Below are positions 1-11,206 of a DNA stretch of 64,000 nucleotides, one piece after another. A program made the translations under genes and the position numbers. Source of the stretch: Amphiura filiformis (taxonomy: Eukaryota > Echinodermata > Ophiuroidea > Amphilepidida > Amphiuridae); contig NC_092640.1 of assembly GCF_039555335.1 (NCBI RefSeq), forward strand, positions 36,698,784 through 36,762,783. The letters run 5' to 3'. A model generated the notes under the pieces. The model was given only the letters and a program-made list of their open reading frames with translations, made no database searches and was not told the origin of the DNA. Positions within the stretch are counted from its first letter, which is position 1. Each line of letters opens with the position of its first letter.

Positions 1-620
1 CAGTGTGAATGACGGTGAATTATTATTTATTTGTTTTCTAAAACAAATTGCTTCTACGTTTACATCCGACAACTATAGGTTGAATGATATTCATTATCAA
101 ACGAGGAAATGAATAAGGTATTTAATCGCTAAATCACTGGCAGGGTATCGTATTAAATTCAAGTGATACACTACCGTCGAATTATTGATATCAATTCCTA
201 ATCTCGACATTACTATTGCGAAAGGTCATTCCATTATCAAATTATTAGATTTTCTGTATAAAAACCCAAATCACTGGTGCCTGATGGGAAATACTAGTAC
301 ACCACATCGGATTGCTCTCATTGTCTTAAAGCGGGCGCACTTTCAAGCTTGCTACAGGCATTGTGTTATTCGGTTTGCGTGCTTCATAGAACAACCGTGA
401 ATTTAGTGTCAGCCACCTGATTCAACGTCCAGTTATCAAAATTGGGTGACATTACTCGTTGACTGCCGATAAAACGCCCAATAAAGACTGGGACCGCGCC
501 GGGCAGTTAAAGTACATGCCCTATCACACCACTCCACACCATACATAAATTCTCCCAGTCACATTTCCCAGATATGAAATTAAAAAAAGTCAAATTTTAA
601 TTTACTTCTTTTAAAGTTTG
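1..620. other. intergenic, no gene recognised
   Basis: AT-rich sequence. The only open frames are short (71 codons at most) with no recognisable motif. I see no repeat structure here. Confidence 0.5.
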
Positions 621-702
621 GCAGAGGCGGGGTTCGAACTCACGGCGCAACGCTTAGTACTCTATGAGCCTAGCGCCTTAGACCACTCGGCCAGTCGGCC
701 AC
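621..702 (-). pseudogene. tRNA-Leu/Ser-like (type II) pseudogene or SINE head
   Basis: On the minus strand there is a near-consensus A box (TGGCCGAGTGGTC), a short variable-arm stem (GCG/CGC) and a B box (GTTCGAACC), in the order of a type II tRNA. The acceptor ends do not pair and the anticodon stem is poor, so this is unlikely to be a working tRNA. It is either a decayed tRNA or the head of a tRNA-derived SINE. Confidence 0.5.
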
Positions 703-1474
703 TTGTCTTGTTGTTATTCATTTGAAACTTATTTAAAAATATAATCGCTACCACGTGACAAGCAAAGACAGAAAACGTATTATATTTTGGAATTTTATCA
801 TTAATGTGTATTATAATAGAGCTACCATTATTTATATTGTTGACTTCTCAAGCGCATCATTTCTAATTGGGTTTTTATTCCTAAAGCCCGATACTGACTC
901 CACCTGTACATTTTAATTTCATCGCGGGATGCTGAGATGTTTGAAAAGCATCGCAGCATCGCATACCGCTGCGAAGTGGAGTCAGGATCGGGCTTAATTC
1001 GAACCACTAGCATCCATGGTTCGATGTAGAGAGTCTTTCCTATTCAGAGGAAATATTGCAATTACACACCTTATTGCCTTTTAACAATAACCAATGACAC
1101 TAGCACGTAATTCCAGTCAAGCACCAATCTTTAATCCTATTGTTGAAGAGTATAATAAGCGTATACTTATGTATAGCATTCGTAAAAAAGCTTAAGTCTT
1201 TGTTTGCTTTGGTTAAGTCCTGTTCAAGTGGTGGATTAACCAACAATTAACAATGAGAGTACATTCCTGAACCTCGTTCAGTTGGCGATGATTTGAAGTG
1301 ACCGCCAATTATGACCATTTGATATTTAATAGGGGCCTACCAGCAATGTGGAAAAAAAGAAATAATGTAGTGCCAAAATAATGTACCCTTTTACGGAAGG
1401 AGCAAAGTTTAACAAGTTACAACTCCGCTTCTGCAGTACGAATGTCAGCGGCGAATGTCAGGTTATTATTTCCC
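703..1474. other. intergenic with one hairpin (884–996)
   Basis: No coding signal. The only structure is a hairpin whose arms are the roughly 20 bases after 884 and before 996 (AGCCCGATACTGACTCCAC and its near reverse complement). Its size fits a small MITE. Confidence 0.45.
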
Positions 1475-1665
1475 AGTCTTGAAAAAAATTGCAGGCAGAG
1501 GTAGGAATCGATTTCGGTACCTCCCGGTTAAAAAGCACTGTGCAAAACCACTAAGCCAACTAAATATCTGTCGTGAGATGCTTGACATTAATCTTTGATA
1601 TTGCTGAATGGAACAAATCGCGGAATTAAATCAGTAATAAAAGAAGTAGATTCTTATTTAGCGGC
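1475..1665 (-). repeat. tRNA-derived SINE, copy 1
   Basis: It contains a decayed tRNA-like B-box segment (GGCAGAGGTAGGAATCGA on the plus strand). It is flanked by the same sequences as a second copy at 36,505–36,690: an upstream 'cagtcttg + A-run' and a downstream 'ctttgatattgctgaat' tail. Shared non-tRNA flanks around a shared tRNA-like core are what define a SINE family. This copy is the more diverged of the two. Confidence 0.6.
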
Positions 1666-1831
1666 CAAATTGGAAATATTTGTCCCTGCTCTAAAGAAAA
1701 TATAGGTTAGAAAATTATCAAATAAATTTAAATTAAAAATTGAGACTTTATATTTATTTATTTATTTCACAAGGCGGCATTTTCACAGACAAACACTGTA
1801 TACGCTAAAAACTTGACCCTCATTACTAGAT

Positions 1832-1902
1832 GATGGCATAGCTCAGTGTTAGAGCATCAGACTGGTAATGTCAATATCGTTGGTTCGAATCCGCCTGCCA
1901 GC
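1832..1902 (+). pseudogene. tRNA-Thr(GGT)-like pseudogene or SINE head
   Basis: Cloverleaf-like. The acceptor ends GATGGCA and TGCCAGC pair at 6 of 7 positions. The D arm is GCTC…GAGC, the anticodon loop CTGGTAA would read GGT (Thr), and the B box is GGTTCGAATCC. The anticodon stem has two mismatches and the D loop is one base short, which argues for a pseudogene or SINE head. A tetranucleotide repeat follows about 50 bases later. Confidence 0.6.
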
Positions 1903-1951
1903 AATGGTTATTATGATTTTAATGCTACGCTACAATTTGATCAATTTTTTT

Positions 1952-2073
1952 CATTTATTTATTTATTTATTTATTTATTTATTCATTCATTCATTCATTC
2001 ATTCATTCATTCATTCATTCATTCATTCATTCATTCATTCATTCATTCATTCATTCATTCATTCATTCATTTA
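1952..2073. repeat. (ATTT)n(ATTC)n microsatellite
   Basis: A pure ATTT run changes to a pure ATTC run, about 120 bases in total. It gives artificial open frames encoding FIHS repeats in every register and should not be read as coding. Confidence 0.97.
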
Positions 2074-2861
2074 AATAATTTGATATATTTGAAAGGGGTA
2101 TTTGAGCAATTTGAAATTTTTACCCCGTATAATCCTATGGGGTCATTTTGAACCCACCCTCCCAAATTGCCAAAACCTATGAGTTTAAATCATACATAAT
2201 GATCAGTACGTCAATCATGAGTGAACACCGGTTGGTCACTGCATTTATTTGGGAATGGGTAGGCACTGCAGCTTGATTCACCATCCACAACATGAATGTG
2301 TGCACATGCTACATTATATACACTTGTAGGCCTATGTTGTTGTTGGTGTATAAGTAATGGGCCTTGCAATTGAAATGCCTCAAGCTTTTAATCCGATATG
2401 CAGATTATCTATTTGTTTTCATGAATTGGAAGACATTCTTTGATGTATTAATGTACTGAGCTCAATGATCTGAAATTACTGGAGTGTGAGGTCAGCATAG
2501 TATTTTATTAACAGAAAGTATAGAGGCCCTGCATGAAATTATCGATTGGCTCCAAACAAAGGATTTGAGCCGGTGTCATTCACCGTAGTTATGGCGGAGT
2601 GCAGTCCATTCAATCAAATGTTGTCATCAACCTATTTGATTGCAATCATGCTTTTGTTGAATGCATTTGAGTAGTCCGCCATATTTACGGGATGATATGT
2701 CAGATCACATGCAAGGCCTCTATTCTCCAAATTCATTTCCTAATGTATGTGAGAATGATACAATAATGACATGATGAACATAGTCATTGATGCATCAGTT
2801 TTAAAATAGACTAGGCGGTTACCATATTTGGCGGTTCTCGGCTGGGCGCGATTACCAGGCT
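2074..2861. other. intergenic, nothing recognised
   Basis: No open frame of interest, no tRNA-like signal and no repeat seen by eye. Confidence 0.45.
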
Positions 2862-3660
2862 GATGGTGACATGTCCATATGACAGTTTTTACTAATTTGA
2901 CCTCAGATGACCCCTGGCGACCCCAAAATGACCTTCCAAAAATTTGGCTCTAAATGTTGACTGTACCCACCAAGTTTCATGCCCATACGACAGTTTTTAG
3001 GAATTTGACCTCAGATGACCCCTGGGTGACCTTGGATGACCCCAAAATGATCTAAACTTATAACTCTAAATGTTGACTGTACCCACCAAGTTTCATGCCC
3101 ATATATGAGTTTTTACTAATTTGACTTCAGATGACCCGTGGTGACCTTGGATGACCCCAAAATGACCTTCAAAAAATGTTGTTTTAAATGTTAACTGTAC
3201 CTACCAAGTTTCATGCCCATACGACACTTTTTAGTAATTTGACCTCAGATGACCCCTGGGAGCGGACCCCGGTGTCAGATGACTTTAAAACGAACATAAA
3301 CATCTTCTTGACAGGACAGAACTACACCCACCCACCGAGTTTGAGCCCCGTACGACCTAGTTTCATGCCCATATGACAGTTTCTAGTAATTTTACCTCAA
3401 ATGACCCCTGGGAGTGGGCCCCGGGGTCGGATGACTTAACGAACATGAACATCTTCTTGCCAGGACAGAACTACACCCACCCACCGAGTTTGAGTCCCGT
3501 AGTACCTAGCTTCATGCCCATATGGCAGTTTTTAGTCATTTGACCTCAAATGACCCCTTGGAGGGGGCCCCGGTTTCGGATGACTTAACGAACATAAACT
3601 TCTTCTTGCCAGGACAGAACTACACCCGCCCACCGAGTTTGAGCCCCGTACGACCTACGA
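2862..3660. repeat. tandem array of two related unit types
   Basis: About seven head-to-tail units share the core 'TTTCATGCCCATA…CAGTTTTTA.TAATTTGACCTCAGATGACCCC'. The first units (to about 3,250) are roughly 110–120 bases and carry 'ATGTTGACTGTACCCACCAAG'. The last three are roughly 140 bases and carry 'GGACAGAACTACACCCACCCACC'. The second type looks like the first with an extra segment that then spread. Open frames inside it are by-products. Confidence 0.9.
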
Positions 3661-4151
3661 CGGCCTCACATTAGCAGTCACAGACAAAACCTAAATCTAC
3701 AGAATATATCCATTACTCGTCTCGAAAGAGCTCAAAATAAATAACTTAGAACATTTTCTTGATGTCCTTTAACATGTTTCCATAGTTAACCATCGTTAGC
3801 CATGGATATCTATGCTGTAGAACTGACCGGTGACTAAGTCCGATTTATTGGGACGTTTATCGACCATCAACGAGTAATGCCTGTGTTTGGCAGGTGTGAC
3901 ATACAGGTTTGGGCATCATTGAATGGATGCCTAGTGCTGTTATATGTTTAGTTTCTATAAGAATTATTATTTTCCTTTCTCTGCACTTATTCTTTCTTAT
4001 GCCTACACTTTAGGGGCCTGTCATTCCCTCGCTCTCCTTCTCCTCCTCTCCCTTTCCTTTTCTTTTTGTCTTCATCCCCTCCCCTCTAATCTTGATCACC
4101 CATCCGCTTTCCTCTTTTCACCCCTCGCCTTAGCTTTCACTCCCTTACTTG
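3661..4151. other. intergenic, pyrimidine-rich
   Basis: No gene recognised. A CT-rich plus strand (about 4,020–4,140) yields a hydrophobic, serine- and leucine-rich open frame (3,944–4,348) that runs straight into the MITE at 4,160. It looks compositional, not coding. Confidence 0.4.
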
Positions 4152-4159
4152 CCCATGGC

Positions 4160-4299
4160 CAGGGACAGGCGATTTGCGCGGAAAAAAATAGCAAATTGCG
4201 CGGAATTGCGCGGAACTTTTTTTTTCAATGCAAATCATGTATCTCTAAATTGCGCGGAATTGCGCGGAAAGAAAGTTCCGCGCAAATCGCCTGTCCCTG
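4160..4299. mobile_element. hAT-like MITE, 140 bp
   Basis: Terminal inverted repeats CAGGGACAGGCGATTTGCGC… are nearly perfect over about 24 bases. They are flanked by an exact 8-bp target-site duplication, CCCATGGC (4,152–4,159 and 4,300–4,307). An 8-bp duplication and a CAGGG start are typical of the hAT superfamily. The interior is two copies of an AATTGCGCGGAATTGCGCGGAA motif. It has no coding capacity, so it is non-autonomous. Confidence 0.85.
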
Positions 4300-4307
4300 C
4301 CCATGGC

Positions 4308-5514
4308 TTTTAAAATGGATATTCGTGATTAAGAAACCACACAGATAGACCTATATGTACCTGGCAGCAATAGCACGTTGTTACGGGTAATCGATCAGCA
4401 ACTCTATTGAATTTATATAAACGCCTAAATTAAGATGGGTGTTAAATAATTGTACATCGACGGTACACAGCGTTCACAGTAATTAAATAAATATTTTGTC
4501 TTGAATGAATCTCGTGGAATTGTAATAACACCATCAATTGCCACTTTACAAAAATAAGCTGAGCTATTGGCCTAATACTTATTTGGTGAGCGACGTGTTT
4601 CTGCTGCGCTTATTTTTTGGGGTGATATGCCTATTATCAGTCATAGCTCGTGCCGCTAGGCTACCGCGCCCTCACATTGAAAAACTAAGAGTCGTGCACT
4701 ACCCACTGTCGTATAAATACTAGCTGCGTATTAAAGCAATAATGTGTGATTTGCATAAAGAATAGATTCTTATTTAAATGTTTGTTTTCACTGATCACAT
4801 TATCCACTTTGAATTTCGAGCCAAACAATGAGATCACAACGAAGAAAATTGCGATTCATTCCCACGCCTATAATGTGTGCGCTCGCCGATCGTATTACAT
4901 GTAACTGCACGGAGCATCGCGTTAGACGTGTGCACGTACAAGCTGACATCCACGGTACATGTTAGCAAGTTTTCGATCGTTGAACTCTGAATAAAACCGG
5001 GTCGACCCGGTTTTAATATAAAAGGTTAAATGTTACTGTTATTAAAGCACTTCCAGCTTAGTCTTTTACGTGGTATTTTATTATACCACTGGGCATTATA
5101 ATTATGCAAAAAGTAGAAATCCGAGTAAAATTGAGGGCGTCGCTGTGAAGTAAATCACACATAATGGCTTTAACTTAAGTCTAAACTTACTTTGCACTTT
5201 ACGGTTGATCGTCGGGGAATGTATACGAAAGACGAATAGTGAATGAGGAACCTATAATGTATTTTGTTTAGAAACTTACCATGAAATCATTTATTATGTT
5301 ATGGGGATGAGCAATATAATGATTCAATAGTTTGTTCGCTTATCAGATTTGTGAAATAACAATAACACCCCGTGTTAACCAGAGATGTGTGATCAAATGC
5401 TGAACAATTAGCTCGATCCTAAAACGGGATATAATGGTACGCAAGAAAATACGGTCAATCTCATAGGCTAAATAGAAAACCGCATATGTATGACGGACCA
5501 ACTAATATGATAAT
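4308..5514. other. intergenic, nothing recognised
   Basis: No convincing open frame or motif. It contains a short palindrome (CCGGGTCGACCCGG near 5,000), probably chance. Confidence 0.4.
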
Positions 5515-6844
5515 AATTCGTCGGTCGCAACGGTGATTTTGGTCAATTTTATATATAAAATGTTGCCCAACGGTTTTATATATCAAGTTCTTCAAGTATA
5601 CCGAGTAAGAAAGCTCAACTATGCTTAATTAATAAATAACGTCGTTGGTCGCAACACATAGTGGCGTACGGTGATTTTGGTCAATTTTATAAAATTTGGC
5701 CCAACGGTTTTATATATCAAGTTCTTCAAGTATACCAAGTTAGAAAGCTCAACTATACTTAATTAATAAATAACGTTAATTAATTAATTGACTTATGTTA
5801 ACAATCCCGTAAGAATCCAGTATCTTCCGTTTCACAAACTGACGTACGATCATCATACGCCATTATGTAAAACGGCGAAAATCGGATTTGATGACATTTA
5901 GGTACATCATCCGTCAATAATGTGGCGTACGCTTCAGAAACCAGCCGAAAACCCCAAATCTTCCGTTTCACATAGTGGCGTACGTGCTACTTATACGCTT
6001 CAAAAACCTGCTAAAACCTCCAAATCTTCCGTTTCACATAGTGGCGTACGTGCGACTTACGCTTCAAAAATCCGCCGAAACCCGCAAATCTTCCGTTTCA
6101 CATAGTGGCGTATAAGTTTAGAGCTAGATATATCATGTAAAAGTTATTCCTTTTTAAATATTTAAGTTACAGTTTAACAGTTTAATACTTTAACTTCAAT
6201 ATCAAATGTAATCGGTCCACTGAGAGATAATATTGGAGTAATACTGACTATGTTATTAGTAGCATATCCTTCAAACGCGTTTTTCTCGGAAATGTATTTT
6301 GCGTTTGTCCTGCACGTACGCCACTATGTGTTGCGACCGACGACGTTAATTAATCAATGACATATGTTAACAATCCCGTAAGAATCCAGTATCTTCCGTT
6401 TCACAAACTGACGTACGATCAACATAATGCCATTATGTGAAACGACGAAAATTTGATGACATTTAGGAACATCATCCGTCAATAATATGGCGTACGCTTC
6501 AGACACGAGCCGAAAACCCCAAAACTTCCGTTTCACATAGTGGCGTACATGCGACTTACGCTTCAAAAATCCGCTGAAACCCCCAAATCTTCCGTTTCAC
6601 ATAGTAGCGTATAAGTTTAGAGCTAGATATATCCTGTAAAAGTTATTCCTTTTTAACTATTCAAGTTACAGTTGAATAGTTTAATCCTTTAGCTTCCATT
6701 TCAAATGTAATCGGTCCACTGAGAGATATTATTGGAGGAGTACTGACTATGTTATTAGTAGCATATTCTTCAAACGCGTTTTTCTCGGAAATGTATTTTG
6801 CGTTTGTCCTGCACGTACGCCACATGTGTTGCGACCGACGAATT
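5515..6844. mobile_element. composite, tandemly duplicated TIR element
   Basis: Outer inverted ends AATTCGTCGGTCGCAAC (5,515–5,531) and GTTGCGACCGACGAATT (6,828–6,844) enclose a second pair of the same termini (GTCGTTGGTCGCAACACATAG near 5,641; CTATGTGTTGCGACCGACGAC near 6,322). Internally two long direct repeats run from about 5,775 to 6,349 and 6,346 to 6,843. It reads as two or more copies of one non-autonomous DNA transposon that inserted into or recombined with each other. No transposase is visible. Diverged relatives occur at 24,535–25,530. Confidence 0.7.
5930..6112. repeat. minisatellite, ~60-base unit, 3 copies
   Basis: Three head-to-tail units contain 'CAAATCTTCCGTTTCACATAG' followed by 'TGGCGTACG'. 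Two more units sit in the second half of the composite element (about 6,490–6,615), showing that the minisatellite was present before the larger duplication. Confidence 0.85.
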
Positions 6845-7189
6845 GTTAATGATTTCATATGCAGAACGCATGGTCAATCTAATTGGTGGTGAACCTATAG
6901 TGCAGGTATGACTGCCCAATCAAATTGTCCGTTCCATGGACTGTTCCGTCTTGTGTACCCATGGTTCGCTTCAGTATCTAATAAGAGTGTGAATATTTTT
7001 AAGTCCAGAGTGTGTGGCATCTCCTTCACCTAACCAGTCCACTTTCCAGTCATTTAAATTGCTGATAGATTCCATCTATGATAGATATGTGTATGCGTCA
7101 ATAAGGGAAGAAGTGCAGCAAAAACACCCATTTATGGTCATATTTCATTGTCATTACAGGTAAAAGAGCAAACTTTTTTTCTTTCACAT
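6845..7189. other. intergenic, nothing recognised
   Basis: Short spacer between the composite TIR element and the LINE 3' end. No feature seen. Confidence 0.4.
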
Positions 7190-7388
7190 ACTTTTTATTC
7201 CATACAAATCGCACTTACGGTTCCCCAGAAACTGCAATTTGAAGTGAATCATCTTACGGGATCAAATGTATTATTTTTTTTTTATCTTTTATTTTATTTG
7301 CTTCGTTGATTTCATCACATTATATATTTACATATTCATTTGTTCTCACTTAACTAATTTCTGACTTTGCTAATTTCTATAATTTTTA

Positions 7389-9862
7389 CTACATAAGCTT
7401 TCTGATTCTTAATTCAGAATGTAATAGACTGATCAAATCGGGATATTTCCCGTAACGATATTTACTAATTGACAGTTTACTAACACTTATTATTTTATTG
7501 ATTGTAGTATTACATTTTCCTGCATGGTAGTAACCAAAGATAACATCTGCTTGTGTGGTTTTAATTTTAACATTGTAGTGTTGCAAAATTATTTTGTCCA
7601 CTTCGCTCCATATCTTTTTATTTTTTTGCAAAAAAAAAAAAAGTGTTCAATATAATCTACTTCGTTACAAATTTCACATACATTACTTTGTTCTTTTCCT
7701 ATTTTGTTAAGAAAGACTTTTGTTGCATAAATATTACTGGTTATTTTCCAATTCAATGTCATTAGCCTAGGTTCTTTTGTTGCCATAATATTTTTCCAAA
7801 TTTTGCTCCAATTGAATTTCATATTTTTGAATTTATTTTCCCAAAAGGTTTGACATATTGGTTTAGTCGAAATCTTTGATAACATAGCTTTCCTATATAA
7901 TTGTGTGGTGCAATTCATTAATACAACAAAAGTTTTTCCATCATAAAAGTATATGTCCTTGTTAATAGCATTCTGCTGTTTATTTTTGCATGTCTTTAAA
8001 ATTGCTTGTTTTAGAGCTAAATATTGTATACAAACACTGGCTGGCTGTGGAAACCTACTTTTGATTTCGTCTAGTGAATGAAAGACACCGTTTTGATCAT
8101 ACAAGTCTGAAATACATATTATACCTCTTTTAGCCCATTCCTTGTAATAAAAAGTCTTACCTCTGCTAATTATACAAATATTGTTCCAAATAACTTCATC
8201 TCCCCAGTTTTGCACTTGGGTTTTGTCTTGAGTACTTTTTGTTGACAACCATACCTTGATTAGATTTCGGTAAAACATGGGCATCTCATTTATTATATAT
8301 CTTACAACTGCATTGATATTTTCAAAATTACAGTTGCACTTAAAAATATGTACGCCTAACTGGGTTTTATTAATAATATATAAAGGAATATTTTTCCACG
8401 TGCTGATTTCTGACGATGCCAGCTTTTTTATCCATAACAACTTCAATGAGTCCAGAAATATTTTAAAATTGATCATTTTTAGGCCACCGTTGTCGTACTC
8501 GTTTACTAGTGTTGTTCTTTTAACCTTTTCCGAACCTCCCCATACAAACTTAAAAAACATACTATTTACTTTATTTACAAAACATTGTGGTAAGTCTATT
8601 ATTGAACCTATATATGAAAATTTTGATGCCATCAAATTTTTTACTATGAGTATTTTACCAACCATTGATAGGTTTCTCATTGTCCAAGCTCTTATGGACT
8701 TTTCTATTGAGACCATTTTCGGTTCCCAATTTGCAGACAACTCTTCAATATTAATTGATGGGTTAACTACTACTCCTAATAATTTGACACTGTTATTTGG
8801 TTCGAATTTCCAATTGATGTCACCGACCTTCTTTTTCAAACTTTTGCTTGCGCCAATCCAAACTGCGTCACTTTTGGTTTTATTAAGATGTAGACCTGAA
8901 ATTTCTGTAAAACGGTCAAGGATTTCTATAACTCTATGTATTGACTTTTCATCCCTCACAAAGATTGTAGTGTCGTCGGCAAATTGAGTTATTTTAACTT
9001 CACCTTCCCCATAGTCTTTAAGGGGTAATTCAATACCCCGTATATCATTTGTTTGTCTTATCTTACTAGACATAATTTCTGACGCTATAAGAAATAATAA
9101 AGGAGATAAATTACAACCTTGTCTTAAACCTTCTTCTTGAAAGAAGAAATTTGACAAATGACCATTGTGTAATATACAACTTACAGTGTTCTTAAACATA
9201 GTGGTTATCCATTTTTTCAATTGCATACCAAAATTTAATTTCTCAAGTGCAAATAAAATCAAATCTCTGTTTATCGTATCGAATGCTTTTCGAAAATCAA
9301 TGCAAATCATAGCCCCTTTTACATTTTCCTTTTCTGTATATCTCAAAACATCTTCAACAAGGCGTATGTTTAAAGCTGCACCACGTTTTCTTAAAAAGCC
9401 ATTTTGGTCTGTGTTAATTACATTGGGTAAAACCTGATTTATTCTTGAGGCGAGCACTTTTGCTGCAATCTTGTAATCTATATTCAGTAGTGTTATCGGT
9501 CTCCAATTATCCAATTTGTTTCTATTAAGTCCCTTCCCTTTGTGAATTAATATAATAATACCTCTTTTATGCGATGCTGCGAGTTCGCCAGCTTCATGTG
9601 CTTCATTAAACGAATTTACAATCAATTGTCCTACCACTCTCCAGTGACATTTAAAAAATTCTGAAGTTAATCCATCAATCCCGGGGCTCTTACAATTGGC
9701 CATTGTTTTAAGAGCCTTTTCACATTCATCATTAGTAAGTAAACTCTCACATGACTCTTTATCTTCCTCAGATAACTGTTCAGAGTTCATATTTTCAACG
9801 AAATTATCAAACATAAGTTTTGTCGTTTGACCCCTTTTTTGTACAATTTTTGTAATAATCAA
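7389..9862 (-). CDS. LINE ORF2, reverse transcriptase part
   Basis: RNA-directed DNA polymerase for target-primed reverse transcription. The main open frame (9,862–7,589, 757 codons) begins upstream of the fingers region 'KSPGIDGLTSEFF'. It has 'IDFRKAFDTINRD', 'LRQGCNLSPLLFLI' and the catalytic box FADD near residue 292 (plus strand about 8,975–8,985), where FADD replaces the usual YADD. The C-terminus has CEIC…H…C (about residues 735–750), the zinc-finger-like tail of L1/Tx1 elements. A 13-base A run on the plus strand (7,630–7,642) ends this frame, and an 80-codon frame continues to 7,389. The upstream junction to the endonuclease part is also shifted. Confidence 0.85.
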
Positions 9863-9940
9863 CTTGCACTTTAATAATGTCTTCCTGATTACTTACATCA
9901 TTTCCACCTGTATCAGTCAGATAAGTGATAGTTTTATTAC

Positions 9941-11108
9941 TTACATTTCTTTTTCAAGATTCATAAAATATTTTGTACATCTTTCCTCTTCTTCTGTCCA
10001 TTTTGCTTTGCTTCTTATGATAAGTCCCTTCATGTGATGGTGATACAGTAATTCATATTCTAGTTTTACCTTGTCATATTCATGTACAAAACAATCATTA
10101 TTTGGATCATCAGTTATCTTTTCAAATAACAGTTTCATTTTCTTCTCCAAATTTCTCATTTTAACTTCTTTATCTTTTTTACTACCTTTTGCAAAGTTAA
10201 TAGAAAAAGTTCTTATTCTATTTTGCAAAGATCCCACAATTGTCTGGCATTCAATATATTTTGACATTCCTGTGTAGTACCATTAACAAGTTTTTCTATA
10301 CCCTCATTATATTCTTGGTCTTGCAGTAGGCTATTATTTAGCTTCCAGTAACCAAGCCCTCTTTCTTGTTTTTGTAAAAGTAATTCCATTTCTACCGCCA
10401 TATGGTCCGACCCAAAGCCCGGTATAATATCAATTTTTTCTGCATAGCTTTCAAAAGTACACGGTATCAACCAATAATCTAAAGTTGATTTAACCTTTGA
10501 TGATTTTCTGCTCCATGTAAACCTTTTTTTATTTCCGTTTTTTCTTCTCCATATATCGATGAGATTTAAAGTTTCAAAAATCTCTTTAATTTTGTTTACA
10601 CACTCGGATTTATAATATGAGTTGCTTCCAGTACCTAACATATCAAGATCTGGGTCAAATACAGTATTAAAATCCCCGCCTAATACATTGTGCTCGTTTA
10701 GTCCCACTCCATGCTTCAAAATACTTTGCTTAAGAAACTCAAAGAACCTCTTTCTGTCTTGCAGCTCATTTGGAGCATATATATTCCATATATTAAGATT
10801 AACATTATCCATTTCAACTTTGACTCCGAGAAGTCTTCCCTCATTATCTGCAAAAACTGATTTGCCTCAATATTACTTTGTGGATTTATAAGAGTAAGTA
10901 CACCTTTACTTCTATTTGTTCCATAGTTACCAAATATTTGACCTTCCCACTCTTTTGACCATTCAGAAATGTCATTTGTATTACAGTATACTTCTTGTAA
11001 TATGGCAATATCATATTTATTACGCTTTAACCAGTCAAAGACAATAGCACGCTTTTTCTTGTTCCGAAGTCCCGATACATTAAAGCTAATTAAGAAAAGA
11101 CGCTCCAT
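9941..11108 (-). CDS. LINE ORF2, endonuclease and linker part
   Basis: Apurinic/apyrimidinic-type endonuclease that nicks the target. From 11,108 the protein starts MERLFLISFNVSGLRNKKK and continues with an 'AILQEVY' box (catalytic Glu). After a frame change it has 'NIWNIYAPNE', 'VLGGDFNTV' and a C-terminal 'IIPGFGSDHMAV' (SDH catalytic box). It is split over three frames (11,108–10,716; 10,812–10,213; 10,267–9,941). The changes fall at a five-base run (10,852–10,856), a four-base run (10,221–10,224) and, for the exit into the RT part, a five-base run (9,950–9,954). Each frame change has the sign of one missing base. Confidence 0.8.
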
Positions 11109-11206
11109 GATAATTGGTGGTTATTCGTCTCGCACATAATGTCTTCATTTGAAGATAGGACACATATACATAATACAATTTTTTTTTTTTCATCAGTCTA
11201 ACTGTT

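Noticed and set aside
1846-2151. Open frame of 101 codons with FIHS repeats
   Set aside because: It is the translation of the ATTT/ATTC microsatellite; frames in two registers are equally open.
2862-3660. CRISPR-like array
   Set aside because: Units are directly adjacent without unique spacers, and the genome is eukaryotic.
3944-4348. 134-codon hydrophobic open frame
   Set aside because: It is driven by CT-rich composition, runs into the hAT-like MITE, and has no family resemblance or splice context.
5920-6105. 61-codon repeat-containing frame
   Set aside because: It is a translation of the minisatellite; other frames are disrupted and no start context is present.
8277-8987. 236-codon plus-strand frame
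   Set aside because: It is antisense to the LINE reverse transcriptase and has no motif of its own.
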